Assembly (NCBI GenBank): GCA_009692585.1
Contig: SHYX01000003.1
Coordinates: 1-64,000, forward strand
Reading direction: 5' to 3'
Origin: Myxococcales bacterium
GTDB lineage: Bacteria; Myxococcota; UBA796; SXON01
Length of the DNA stretch: 64,000 nucleotides
The position numbers and the translations under genes are program-made. Each line of letters opens with the position of its first letter. Position 1 is the stretch's first letter. Below are positions 17,684 to 25,703 of this stretch, in pieces. A model generated the notes under the pieces. It was not told where the DNA came from. It made no database searches and was given only the letters and a program-made list of their open reading frames with translations.

Positions 17684-17965
17684 TCACTCAGTGCAGTACG
17701 GAACACCCGCCTCGGTCGGCGCGCTGTCGCAACTGCCCGACGCCTCGTGCGCCTGCATCCACGCCTCGCACTTCACGTTGCAAGTGCAGAACGATAGGTT
17801 CCACGCTTCGATCCACTCCTCCTTCGTCATGCCATCGTTGCAACCGGCAGCGATATCCGCGGCGGTATCCGCCGCCGTCTCACCTTTTCCCGTTTCGATT
17901 TTCTCGACCACGCACGCGGCGAGCCCTGCGAGGAGCCACACCCAGGCGGAGCGGCCAACCATCAC
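17684..17965 (-). CDS. Small cysteine-rich lipoprotein
   Basis: A 93-residue predicted lipoprotein. The N-terminus MMVGRSAWVWLLAGLAAC gives a short signal peptide with lipobox LAAC; either of two adjacent ATGs may be used. The mature region has an Ala/Asp/Thr linker and then a compact domain, GCNDGMTKEEWIEAWNLSFC followed by TCNVKCEAW, with six cysteines after residue 40. It is stand-alone between convergent aminotransferase sequence and dead ATPase sequence. Function unknown. It is similar in style, not clearly in sequence, to the lipoprotein at 12422-12811. Confidence 0.68.
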   Translation of the reverse strand: MMVGRSAWVWLLAGLAACVVEKIETGKGETAADTAADIAAGCNDGMTKEEWIEAWNLSFCTCNVKCEAWMQAHEASGSCDSAPTEAGVPYCTE

Positions 17966-18135
17966 ACCGCCCCACGGAGTCCTGCACCGACAACCATGGG
18001 AGGTTTTCGGGGCGGCACGTCGCGGCCAGCGTGCCCGCCGTGAGGGCCTCCATCGCGGCCCAGGAGATGCCCGAAAGGTCCAGGTCGAGCTCCAAGGTGG
18101 CAGGGCTCACCGACATGTCGGCCGTGAGGGTGACA

Positions 18136-18350
18136 ACGGCGTTGAACCTCGTCAAGGATGAGGCCGGGGGCCCCCGGAGAAACGTGCCAGGAACCCCCGA
18201 GGATCGACGACGGCCTCCTCTCGCACCTGAAGCTCCTCAAGCGAGCCGTATGGCCAGCCCGGGAAGGTGCGCCGAGCCAGGGTCGCCTTCCCACTTTGTC
18301 GCGGCCCGGTCAGGAACAACGCCGGAAAAATATCGACTGAGCTTGAGGAG
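18136..18350 (-). pseudogene. AAA_14/DUF4143-type ATPase, N-terminal remnant with frameshift
   Basis: Reading leftwards from about 18350 gives IFPALFLTGPRQSGKATLA, then RTFPGWPYGSLEELQVREE and DPRGFLARFSGG. This is the P-loop and following region of the AAA_14 family. The next family motif, APGLILDEVQRR, continues in another frame. The switch falls in the G5C5 tract at 18166-18175. After EVQRR no further homology follows, and the usual first ~15 residues are missing. It is therefore a truncated, frameshifted remnant. Sequence from 18135 down to 17966 and from 18351 up to 18462 contains no recognisable gene. One short frame in the former (NAVVTLTADMSVSPATLE) may be part of another decayed gene. 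Confidence 0.7.
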
Positions 18351-18462
18351 TCACGGGGTGAGCGTGCGCGGTGTCATGGTGATTGGGTATTGAATCCTCA
18401 ATTACCGCGAGGCGCCCAAACCGGCACGACGAAGGACTCGGTGAACGGCCGGCGGCATGATG

Positions 18463-19356
18463 TCACCATCCCCTGACCGCCTGGTCGGCGCCGAGCGCAT
18501 GGGCCCGCACGCCCTCGCTGGCGGCCGCCAGAAGCGTTCGCACCGCGCCGGGATCACGCCACTCGATCGCGCGCCGGGCCGCGATGGCGCCGAAGGTGAC
18601 CCAGAAGCGCGCCAAGCCAGCTTTTCCACGGTGCTTGGCGACGAAGTAGGCAGTGGAGCGGAACCGCCACCGTTCCCCGCGGAGCGCATCCTCCACACGC
18701 ACGCCGCCGGCGGGCGCGCTGAGGTGGATCAGCTCGGCCCGGGGCTCGTAGCGGAGCGACCAGCCGGCCCGATGGACCCGCCAGGAGTAGTCGGTGTCCT
18801 CCAACAGGGCGGTCCCGATGTACCGGCGGTCGAAGCCCCCGACCTGGCGGACCGCGTCCATTCGATAGCTCATGTTCGCACCTTTGAGGCCGAGGAGCTC
18901 GCCGGGCTCGTGGCCCCAGAGGTTGGTGAGCGTCCGCCCGCCGGCACTGAGATGCGCGGCGACGTAGTCCACGTTCGGCCGGACGCTGCGCTCCACGATT
19001 CGCCCCGAAACACCCCCCACCCGCTCGGACTGAAACACCGATACATGTGTCGTAAGAAAGTCGTCGCGCATCAGAATGACGTCGTCATCCAGAAAAAGCA
19101 CGATACGACAGTCTATACGCGAAAGCGCCTCGTTTCTTGCGTTGGGGAGACCCTTCTCAGATACATGAATGTATCGAAGTCGAGTATCGCCAAAGTCGGC
19201 AACCACGGCCTCGTTGGCGGCGCGCTCGACGGGATCGGACTGGTCGATGATCCACAGGTCGAAGTCGCCGGCGGCCTGGGCCAGCACCTGCCGCGCGCTG
19301 TCGTGGAACAGGCGCCCACGGTTGAGGGTGGGGATGACGACCGACAGCTCAGGCAC
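18463..19356 (-). CDS. Glycosyltransferase family 2
   Basis: A 297-residue GT-A-fold glycosyltransferase. It starts with SVVIPTLNRGRLFHDS, has WIIDQSDP in the nucleotide-sugar site and the metal-binding triplet in VLFLDDDVIL, then GLKGANMSYR and the acceptor-site motif LLEDTDYSWRVHRAGW. A membrane segment is not evident, so it probably works at the cytoplasmic face with a membrane-bound or soluble acceptor. It overlaps the end of the upstream GT4 gene by 8 bp, so the two glycosyltransferases form an operon and may act in one surface-glycan pathway. A region near 19030-19200 is AT-richer than its surroundings. Confidence 0.87.
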   Translation of the reverse strand: MPELSVVIPTLNRGRLFHDSARQVLAQAAGDFDLWIIDQSDPVERAANEAVVADFGDTRLRYIHVSEKGLPNARNEALSRIDCRIVLFLDDDVILMRDDFLTTHVSVFQSERVGGVSGRIVERSVRPNVDYVAAHLSAGGRTLTNLWGHEPGELLGLKGANMSYRMDAVRQVGGFDRRYIGTALLEDTDYSWRVHRAGWSLRYEPRAELIHLSAPAGGVRVEDALRGERWRFRSTAYFVAKHRGKAGLARFWVTFGAIAARRAIEWRDPGAVRTLLAAASEGVRAHALGADQAVRGW

Positions 19357-20536
19357 GGGGGTACAGCTCCACCAGACGATCGACGCTGGCTCGCCACGTA
19401 AACCGCTCCATCACCATGCGCCGACCCGCGGCGCGCAGCTCGGTCAACGGCTCGACCATGGCGCGGGACAACGCCGACCGGAGCGCATCGACATCCTCAG
19501 TCGGGACCAGGAGCCCGTTCTGCCCGTCGCGCAGATAGTCGCCCCGGGCCGCCTCGACCCCGTCGCTGACGATGCAGAGGGCGCCCGCAACCATGCCCTC
19601 GAAGACGACGCCGCCGACCGTCTCACCACGGCTTGGCAAGGCAACCACGTCCGACGTTCGAAACAGCGCCACCTGCTCCGGGCGCGGCAGTTGGGTGATC
19701 ACGATGTCGGCACACCCCCGCGCCAGGGCCGCGACCTCGTCCGCGTACTCGCGCTCGTTGACCGGACCCGCGATCACCAGCTTCCAGGCGCCGGGTTGGG
19801 CTTCGAGTCGCGGTCGCAGCGCCCGGACCAACAGATCCGCGCCCTTCTGGTGGCTGATCCGACTCGGGGCCAGGATCACCCTGGCCTCTCCCAGCTTCAG
19901 CCGCCGCCGGACCGCCGCGACCGCCTCGGGGGTCACGGCATCGAACTCGGCGGGATCGACCGCCATTCCGATGTGGGCCTTCACGTTCTGGAGGCCCAAT
20001 TCGGTCTGGAGTGCCGCCGCCGCCGCGTCCGAATCGGCGAGCACCACGTCGGCCGCGGCGAGCGCCGGCCGAACCCAACGCCGCCAATACTGCGCACGCA
20101 CCTGTTTCTGCCAGCCGCCCTCGCCCGCCAGGATCTCGCGCAGGAACGCGGCGGTGATGTAGTTCTGGACCACGAGCGGGGTGGCGGCCGCGCGCTTGCG
20201 GAGGACCAGCGCGTCGAGGTGCAGGCTCGGAAACCCGACACACACCAACAGGTTGGCCGGCAACCACGCGTCGGCAGCGAACGCCGCCGTGACCGCGTTC
20301 TTTTCGAGCGGGTTCTTTCCCGGAAGCCAGCGCGACGGGCGCCGGTGCACATGGACACCGCCTTCGACGGTGCTCCCCGCGGTGGTTTCGGCGGAACCGT
20401 CCAGGTTGATGTACGGCGTGGTGTGGACGTGGACCTCGTGGCCGCGGCGGGCGAACTCCTCGGCCTGGTGCCGGAGGATGACCTCCCCGCCGCCGATACA
20501 CGGAGGGTAGAAGTAGCTGAAGAAGCGGATGCGCAC
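19349..20536 (-). CDS. Glycosyltransferase family 4 (GT-B)
   Basis: A 395-residue GT-B glycosyltransferase with an N-terminal acceptor domain (FFSYFYPPCIGGGEVILRHQ, FARRGHEVHVHT) and a C-terminal nucleotide-sugar domain: LAPSRISHQKGADLLVRAL, then RTSDVVALPSRGETVGGVVFE with the E-x7-E motif typical of retaining GT4 enzymes. The GTG start at 20536 is supported by the immediate family N-terminus RIRFFSYFYPP. It is the first gene of the pair with the GT2 enzyme and is separated by 12 nt from the end of the next operon upstream. The sugar and acceptor are unknown. Confidence 0.88.
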   Translation of the reverse strand: MRIRFFSYFYPPCIGGGEVILRHQAEEFARRGHEVHVHTTPYINLDGSAETTAGSTVEGGVHVHRRPSRWLPGKNPLEKNAVTAAFAADAWLPANLLVCVGFPSLHLDALVLRKRAAATPLVVQNYITAAFLREILAGEGGWQKQVRAQYWRRWVRPALAAADVVLADSDAAAAALQTELGLQNVKAHIGMAVDPAEFDAVTPEAVAAVRRRLKLGEARVILAPSRISHQKGADLLVRALRPRLEAQPGAWKLVIAGPVNEREYADEVAALARGCADIVITQLPRPEQVALFRTSDVVALPSRGETVGGVVFEGMVAGALCIVSDGVEAARGDYLRDGQNGLLVPTEDVDALRSALSRAMVEPLTELRAAGRRMVMERFTWRASVDRLVELYPRA

Positions 20537-20548
20537 GGTCGCGCGAAG

Positions 20549-21451
20549 CTATCCCTTCGGCAACAACATCACCCAGCTCCGCGCGCCCCGCTGATACAAC
20601 ACCACCTTGTCGGGACCCGCGAGCGGCAACAGCTCTGCCCACTCCGGCTCCAGCATGACGCCCTTGACCAACTCGGGCTGGTACAGGTCCAGCTCCACGT
20701 AGGTGGCGCCCGCGGCGGGACCGTAGGCGTACTGGGCGGTTTCGGGCGAGGGGTAGATGTCGTTGTGAATGGCTCCGCCGTACAAGACCATCGTCGTGTT
20801 CGGCGTCGTGACCGCCAGGAGCGCGAACTCCTGCAATTTCACCGTCAAGAGCGAGAGCAGCGGGCCGAACTGCACGTCCCCCGCTGCGTCGAGGAGGCCC
20901 GCGTGCTCCGCGCACGTGAGCGCGAGGTCATGCGGGCGGACGTCCGCAGCGACGGCCGCTTCGACCAGGACCACGAGGTCACTCTTGACCGCCGGGGCCC
21001 GCTCGGTCTGGACCTCCACCTGGCTGGCCACGCTCTCGGCGACCTCTCCACAGCGCCCGTCGATGCGCCAGGTCTCAAGGATAAGGTCGGTGGTGTGGGG
21101 CGCGAGTACCGGGAAGATGTCGGTGGTGAAGCGCGAGAGCGTGGTCCGGACGGCGGGACCGCCGGTGGTGCTGTGCAGCTCGCCCACGCCGAGGATGCGC
21201 GGATTCGACGCGAGCACGACCTGGAGCGCCTCGGCCACGGAGGGGAAAACCTGGTGGGGAGGGAGCGGGGCGCCGGCCGCCGAAGTGCCGGGGGCGGGGG
21301 GGACGGCGGCAGGCGCGACGTCGACGGCGGCGGCGGCGGCGAGGGCGGGCGCCTCCTGGGCAGCGGCCGGGGGCGACAGGACCAGCGCGAACGACAGCAT
21401 CATGGGAGCACGGGACAGCGTAGAGCGGGGCTGGGTTCCGGTGACGGTCAT
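20549..21451 (-). CDS. Secreted ChaN/TraB-like domain protein
   Basis: A 300-residue protein with a signal-peptide-like N-terminus (MMLSFALVLSPPAAAQ after a 16-residue lead) and an Ala/Pro-rich linker. The main domain has LGVGELHSTTGG, LILETWRIDG and later VLYGGAIHND. This pattern (GE-x-H...E...YGG-x-H-N) is shared by the ChaN/TraB/erythromycin-esterase-like superfamily of metal- or heme-binding hydrolase folds. I place it there with moderate certainty and name no substrate. The ATG overlaps the stop of the upstream beta-barrel-like gene (ATGA), so it is the third gene of a coupled operon of exported proteins. Confidence 0.55.
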   Translation of the reverse strand: MTVTGTQPRSTLSRAPMMLSFALVLSPPAAAQEAPALAAAAAVDVAPAAVPPAPGTSAAGAPLPPHQVFPSVAEALQVVLASNPRILGVGELHSTTGGPAVRTTLSRFTTDIFPVLAPHTTDLILETWRIDGRCGEVAESVASQVEVQTERAPAVKSDLVVLVEAAVAADVRPHDLALTCAEHAGLLDAAGDVQFGPLLSLLTVKLQEFALLAVTTPNTTMVLYGGAIHNDIYPSPETAQYAYGPAAGATYVELDLYQPELVKGVMLEPEWAELLPLAGPDKVVLYQRGARSWVMLLPKG

Positions 21452-22089
21452 TCGTTCACCACGACGAACGAGATTCCACCGGCGAAAGTGGTTGTTCCCG
21501 CGTCGAGTCCGGTGGCCGTCTCGTCGTGATTCCGCGTCCAGTCCGCGCCGATGGCGGGCAGGAGTTCCAGGTCGTCGCTCACCGGCACCGCCCAGCCGAG
21601 GCTCATCCCGGATTGCGGCAGAACACCTGGCTGCTCCCCGAGCCCGACGAGGAGTCCGGCGCGCGGGGCCGCCACGAGTTGCCCCCGGCCGACGTCGAGC
21701 CCGATGAGCAGCGGGAGCTCCGCGGAGCGCGGCGACCACGACGCGCCGGCGTACCCAATCCGCAACCGGGGGTTGAGCGCCACGTGAACGCGGGAGTCCG
21801 TCTCTTTCCCGAGGCGGAGCTTGGCGTCGATCGCCGCGTCGGTGAAACCCAAGGGCAGCGCGCTCAAGGCGACAGCGGCGGCGAGCCCCCCGCCCACCTC
21901 CACCCCCGGAGCAACCCCGGCATGCAGGGCGGCTGCGAAGCGGGCACCTGCGCTCACGGTGGACGTCGGGACACCGCCCGCGGCCGCGCCCGCCGCAAAG
22001 CGGACCTCGCCCGGCGCCAGCGGCGTAGCCCGACCGAGCTCGAGGACGCCGGCGCAGCCGAGAAATAGGAATGACAATGCCGGGCTCAC
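21448..22089 (-). CDS. Outer-membrane beta-barrel-like lipoprotein
   Basis: A 213-residue protein. The GTG start overlaps the stop of the preceding gene (GTGA) and gives MSPALSFLFLGCAG with lipobox LFLGC. The rest alternates small/hydrophobic and polar residues in strand-length blocks (VRFAAGAAAGGV, RIGYAGASWSP, LLIGLDVGRGQLVAAPRAG) and ends with the aromatic/hydrophobic strand GGISFVVVNE, as in small outer-membrane barrels. No named family is recognised. It sits between two other exported proteins in a fully overlapping three-gene operon, suggesting a joint envelope role. Confidence 0.6.
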   Translation of the reverse strand: MSPALSFLFLGCAGVLELGRATPLAPGEVRFAAGAAAGGVPTSTVSAGARFAAALHAGVAPGVEVGGGLAAAVALSALPLGFTDAAIDAKLRLGKETDSRVHVALNPRLRIGYAGASWSPRSAELPLLIGLDVGRGQLVAAPRAGLLVGLGEQPGVLPQSGMSLGWAVPVSDDLELLPAIGADWTRNHDETATGLDAGTTTFAGGISFVVVNE

Positions 22090-22577
22090 AGCACTCCCCG
22101 CACCTGCGGCGCCGGCAGGAACACCGGGTGCGTGAAGACCAGCGGCATCGGTGCGCTGACCAGCGCATCGACCGCCCAGTGGTCGCCGGGGTGCCAGCGC
22201 GCGGCCGCCGTGTGGAACCCCCACGGGCCGGGACGCAGCGTCGCCACCGCATCGACCTCCTGAATCCGGGGCTCGGCGCCCTCGGTGACGGTCCAGGAGA
22301 AGTCGCGACCGGGCGGGAGGCCGCCGAGCACGCACAGGCCGAGCCCGCCGGGGAAGGCGAAGGGGAACGCCTCGACTTCGCCGCCGTCAGCATCCACGAG
22401 GCTGAGCCTCTGCGCGAGGTGTTCGTTCAGCTCCACTTCGCCGCTGTCTCCCCACCGCAGCGCCACGGAGAGATTCGGATCCCAGGCGGGATCGTCGGGA
22501 CAGGGGCGGCGCACGTTCTCCTCTGGCACCCCCGTGCAGGCGGCAGCAAGGAGCAGGAGAGGAATCGGTCGTCGCAT
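22086..22577 (-). CDS. Predicted lipoprotein, first gene of envelope operon
   Basis: A 163-residue lipoprotein. The chosen ATG gives MRRPIPLLLLAAACTG with lipobox AAAC. A longer open frame upstream lacks a credible start. The mature protein contains a Cys pair (RRPCPDD...LGLCVLGG), a beta-rich middle and the Trp/His segment GPWGFHTAAARWHPGDHWAV. No family assignment. Its stop overlaps the next gene's GTG. An upstream stretch in the same frame (LTIEPQAAPPDLIELLQQ) reads like coding sequence and may belong to a damaged neighbour. Confidence 0.62.
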   Translation of the reverse strand: MRRPIPLLLLAAACTGVPEENVRRPCPDDPAWDPNLSVALRWGDSGEVELNEHLAQRLSLVDADGGEVEAFPFAFPGGLGLCVLGGLPPGRDFSWTVTEGAEPRIQEVDAVATLRPGPWGFHTAAARWHPGDHWAVDALVSAPMPLVFTHPVFLPAPQVRGVL

Positions 22578-23008
22578 GCTGGTCTGTTGGAGTAACTCGA
22601 TCAAATCGGGCGGGGCGGCTTGCGGTTCGATCGTCAACTCCCCTTCCCAAACCAAGCCGATTCTCGTCCCAACCGATCTCGGCCTTGGTCGTCGTGGAGC
22701 TGCCGGTCGTCGTACAGCCCTTCACCTTGTCGCACGTGGTCACCTTCGTGCTCTCCGTCACGACGAACGCCCCATACGCCATCTCGCAGGCGTCCGCCCC
22801 CGCCAGATCGGCCACGAGAACCCCGATGTCCAGGCCCGCGGCCGACGTGTCGCTGGTATCCCTGGTGCAACCCCTCCTTGACGTCGCGTCGCACCATCGG
22901 CATCACGACCACCAACGCCAACGCACACGGAGTGGAACGGTACGGGGAAGTAGGAAACCTCCAGCCGCGCGTGCCGCCGCCCCTGTAGCGTCCGGTTACG
23001 GGGTCCCA
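22578..23008 (-). other. Unresolved stretch with protein-like fragments in several frames
   Basis: No intact gene is found. On the minus strand three fragments in different frames look translated: CALALVVVMPMVRRDVKEGL (hydrophobic, pilin- or anchor-like), then LDIGVLVADLAGADACEMAY with the following VTTCDKVKGCTTTGSST, then LTIEPQAAPPDLIELL running into the lipoprotein gene. An AAGGAGGGG sequence lies near 22875. Together they could be one small secreted or pilin-like gene broken by two frameshifts, but this is speculative. Confidence 0.3.
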
Positions 23009-23584
23009 GTGTTCGCCTGGTGTGTCGCCTACGCCCTCGCCTCGATGCCCACCGAGCCGGAGCTGTTCGCGAGCGTGCTCGCCCGCATCGACCTGGACGG
23101 CAACGGCACCCTCTCGCAGGCCGAGTACCTCCGCGTGGACGGCGCTACGAACTTCGCCGCGATGGACGCCGACCGCGACAACGTGGTCACCGCCGTGGAG
23201 CTCGCGGCCTGGGTGAAGGTCACCCAACCGCGGTCGATGGTCCGCACGCACGACCGCCCCGACGCTCCGCCCCCCGGGGACCCCCCTCCCACGTGGGCGA
23301 CCTCACCCGTCGGCACCCACGCCGTCCCACCGGCGACCTCACCCGTCGGCACCCACGCCGTCCCACCGGCGACCTCACCCGTCGGCACCCACGCCGTCCC
23401 ACCGGCGACCTCACCCGTCGGCACCCACGCCGTCCCACCGGCGACCGCCCCAGCTTCACCGCCGGCAGATTCTACGTCGTACCGGGTGCTCGTGCTCGGC
23501 GGTATGGTGGCGGCCGCGGGAGTGGTCGCGTGGTTGATCCTGCGTTCACCCCCACGGCGCCCCCGAGTGAGCCCGCGCCGCTGA
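23009..23584 (+). CDS. EF-hand protein with proline-rich tandem repeats and C-terminal membrane anchor
   Basis: A 191-residue protein. After a hydrophobic N-terminus (MFAWCVAYALASMPTEP, GTG start) come two EF-hand-type Ca2+ loops, DLDGNGTLSQAE and DADRDNVVTAVE. Next are a Pro/Thr-rich region with four perfect 12-residue repeats (TSPVGTHAVPPA), a single membrane segment (VLVLGGMVAAAGVVAWLIL) and a basic end. Two arrangements are possible: a membrane-tethered Ca2+-binding domain with a flexible stalk, or a C-terminally sorted surface protein. It is monocistronic and convergent with the sulfatase-like gene. No characterised homologue is recognised. Confidence 0.72.
   Translation: MFAWCVAYALASMPTEPELFASVLARIDLDGNGTLSQAEYLRVDGATNFAAMDADRDNVVTAVELAAWVKVTQPRSMVRTHDRPDAPPPGDPPPTWATSPVGTHAVPPATSPVGTHAVPPATSPVGTHAVPPATSPVGTHAVPPATAPASPPADSTSYRVLVLGGMVAAAGVVAWLILRSPPRRPRVSPRR
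23297..23440 (+). repeat. Four perfect 36-bp tandem repeats
   Basis: Four identical 36-bp units (23297-23332, 23333-23368, 23369-23404, 23405-23440) encode TSPVGTHAVPPA. A fifth, diverged start follows. Identity at synonymous positions points to recent slippage or unequal crossover, so copy number should differ between strains. Confidence 0.95.
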
Positions 23585-23617
23585 CGACGGGCGCCGCCGT
23601 CAACAAGGCTTCCGGGC

Positions 23618-25039
23618 CTACTCGACGTACCCCATCTGCCGGAGCATCTCCAGGCTGTCCGGGGCGAGCCTGGCCGCAGCCGCCGCAGTGGGTGCCTCGG
23701 CGAATGCCAGGTCAGCGACCGCGCGCAGCCGAGCGGCCTCGGCGGGGTGCACATTCGCCAGGTCGTGCGTCATGCGGGGGTCAGTGGCGTCGGCGTAGAG
23801 CTCCACCCGCGAACCGTCGGCGGCGTAGACCAGCGAGTAGCCATCGGCACGATAGAGACGCCAGCCGGTTCGGTAAACCGGCGCGACGTCGGCCTTGTAC
23901 ACATCCGGCCACTCGGCGGCCTGAATGGGACCCGGCCGCGGGGTCCCGGCGAGCGCGTCCAGCAGCGACCACGCAGGGTCCGACAGCCCGGTCAGCTCCA
24001 ACACCGTCGGGTAGACGTCCTGCAGTTGCACCGGCTGGGTGACCGCGACGCCGGCCGGCAACCGTCCGGGCGCGGCGATGACCAGCGGCACGTCGACCAC
24101 CTCTTTCCACACGGTGCGGCCGTGCTCCAGGAGCCCGTGTTCACCGAAATACTCCCCGTGATCGGACGTCACGACCACCACCCCTTCGCGGCCGGAGCCG
24201 GTCCAGGACTTCACGAGCTGACGAAGCTCGGCGTCAGCACGTGAGATCTCCCCGTCGTAGAGGTCGAGGAGCATCGCCATGTCGGCGGGGGGGATGGTCA
24301 GTTCGCCCCTCGCGAAGAGATCCCAGCCCCGCAGTCCGCCGCCGCGCGTGAGGTCGATGGCGTCCGCCGCCAGGTAGGGCAGGCTCCAGGTCGGGGCGCC
24401 GTCCCGCGTGAGCCGCGCCGCGTGAGCGGCCGACCAGGGCGCGCTGGCGAGCCGGTACGGCGCGTGCGGGGCGATGAGGTTCACGAAAAGGAACAATCGA
24501 CCCGGCTTCGCCAGCTCCGCCTCGGCGGCGGCGATCACGCCGTCCCGGAGCACCTCGGTCCGGCCGAACCCGCGGGTGAGACCGAGGACCGGGTCGAGGA
24601 AGCTGTTCTCACACAGGGCCACCGTCCGCCAGCCCGCGTCGCCGAGCCGCTCCGCGAGCGTGGGCAGGTCCGTCCGCATCGGGCTGACCGACAGGCGATT
24701 GACGCCCATGTCGATGGCGTCCTGGCTCTTGGCGGCGAAGTGCGCGCCCGAGCTCCACGGCGGCTCGCCCGTGAAGAGCGCCGCGTGCGACGGCCACGTC
24801 CAGCTGCCAGGGGCGGTGACGTCGGCAAAGCGGACGCCGGACTCAGCCAGCGCTGTGAGTTGTGGCGTCGTGAAGCGGCGGTGACCGCCGAGCGTCGTGC
24901 GATCCGCCCGAAGGGTGTCGAGCACCACGATGAGCACGTCCGGCGGTTCCGCAACGGGTTCGGGCGTGCTGCAGGCGAGCAGGAAAAGCACGGTGCAGCG
25001 TAATCCATGGCCCCGACCGGGACGACGGACCTCCGTCAC
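23618..25039 (-). CDS. Sulfatase-fold (alkaline phosphatase superfamily) lipoprotein without formylglycine motif
   Basis: A 473-residue predicted lipoprotein. The GTG start gives a basic n-region, the hydrophobic stretch CTVLFLLAC and lipobox LLAC. The alkaline-phosphatase/sulfatase fold is shown by VLIVVLDTLRADRTT (metal-binding Asp), GSWTWPSHAALFTG around the nucleophile, and VVVTSDHGEYFGEHG with second-site metal ligands. Type I sulfatases need C/S-x-P-x-R at the nucleophile; here the sequence is W-T-W-P-S-H. It therefore probably uses a Thr or Ser nucleophile, like phosphotransferase or phosphodiesterase members, rather than formylglycine. Two near-identical 19-bp units at 25024-25042 and 25045-25063 each carry a possible GTG start; the inner one is used. 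Confidence 0.8.
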   Translation of the reverse strand: MTEVRRPGRGHGLRCTVLFLLACSTPEPVAEPPDVLIVVLDTLRADRTTLGGHRRFTTPQLTALAESGVRFADVTAPGSWTWPSHAALFTGEPPWSSGAHFAAKSQDAIDMGVNRLSVSPMRTDLPTLAERLGDAGWRTVALCENSFLDPVLGLTRGFGRTEVLRDGVIAAAEAELAKPGRLFLFVNLIAPHAPYRLASAPWSAAHAARLTRDGAPTWSLPYLAADAIDLTRGGGLRGWDLFARGELTIPPADMAMLLDLYDGEISRADAELRQLVKSWTGSGREGVVVVTSDHGEYFGEHGLLEHGRTVWKEVVDVPLVIAAPGRLPAGVAVTQPVQLQDVYPTVLELTGLSDPAWSLLDALAGTPRPGPIQAAEWPDVYKADVAPVYRTGWRLYRADGYSLVYAADGSRVELYADATDPRMTHDLANVHPAEAARLRAVADLAFAEAPTAAAAARLAPDSLEMLRQMGYVE

Positions 25040-25133
25040 CCCCCGACGGACGTCGGTCACCCCGCCACGCAGAAGTCCGCTTCCTTCCGTTGGCACGGGC
25101 CCTGCACCACCGCTCGGCACTCCCTGGTTGCCC

Positions 25134-25703
25134 GTGCTCCTCTCCCTTCTGTCTTTCGCCCTCGCCGCGCCGCGCTGCCCCTCGCCGGACCCCCTCGCCC
25201 CCTTGGACGTGGACACTGCGCCTGACGGGGCCGCCTACGTGCTCAGCGGCGACGATCACGCCGTCTGCTGGTGGATCGTCGACGACCTCGGCGAGGCCCG
25301 GGTGGTCAAGCGCTGGACGCGCTCCGACCGGCATGCAATTCGCGTCGAAGCCCTCGCCGACGGCCGAGCGTTCCTGGTGATGAGCGACCTGCGCGTACAG
25401 GTCCGCAATGTCGACGACGACCACTATCGCAACCTGGACCTCACCCTCCCCGGAACGCCGATCGTGGTCCTGGCCCACGCCCGTCGCGACTGGGTCGCCG
25501 TCACCATCCCGCGCGACGACGACACCGTCCTGGTGCAGCTGCTCGACCTCGATCGCGAGCGCATCCTCGCCGGCGTCGCCCTCCCGGCGCGCGACCTGGC
25601 GCTGTCCTTCGTCGGGGACGGCGAGGCGCTCTGGCTCGACGGCGCCCACGCGTTGGCGCTGACCGAGGGTGGCCTCAGCGTGCGCGGGCAATCGCCCCGA
25701 TGA
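25134..25703 (+). CDS. Secreted beta-propeller-like protein of unknown function
   Basis: A 189-residue protein starting (GTG) with the signal peptide MLLSLLSFALAAPRCP. The remainder is made of short beta-blade-like modules (YVLSGDDHAVCWWIVDDLGE, ALADGRAFLVMSDLRVQV, VVLAHARRDWVAVTIPRDD), as in WD40/NHL/PQQ propellers. It is too short for a complete propeller, so it may be a partial propeller or an oligomer. The start is divergent from the sulfatase-like gene with 94 bp between, and its 3' end overlaps the convergent kynureninase-like gene by 29 bp. Confidence 0.6.
   Translation: MLLSLLSFALAAPRCPSPDPLAPLDVDTAPDGAAYVLSGDDHAVCWWIVDDLGEARVVKRWTRSDRHAIRVEALADGRAFLVMSDLRVQVRNVDDDHYRNLDLTLPGTPIVVLAHARRDWVAVTIPRDDDTVLVQLLDLDRERILAGVALPARDLALSFVGDGEALWLDGAHALALTEGGLSVRGQSPR

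Noticed and set aside
17880..18155. 91-codon minus-strand frame with a beta-like start
   Set aside because: The first ~60 codons look protein-like, but it then runs through the start of the cysteine-rich lipoprotein gene in another frame and has no homology or start signal. It is mentioned only as possible debris.
23297..23440. Possible CRISPR array (regular 36-bp repeats)
   Set aside because: The units are directly adjacent without spacers, lie inside a reading frame and encode a peptide repeat; no cas genes are near.
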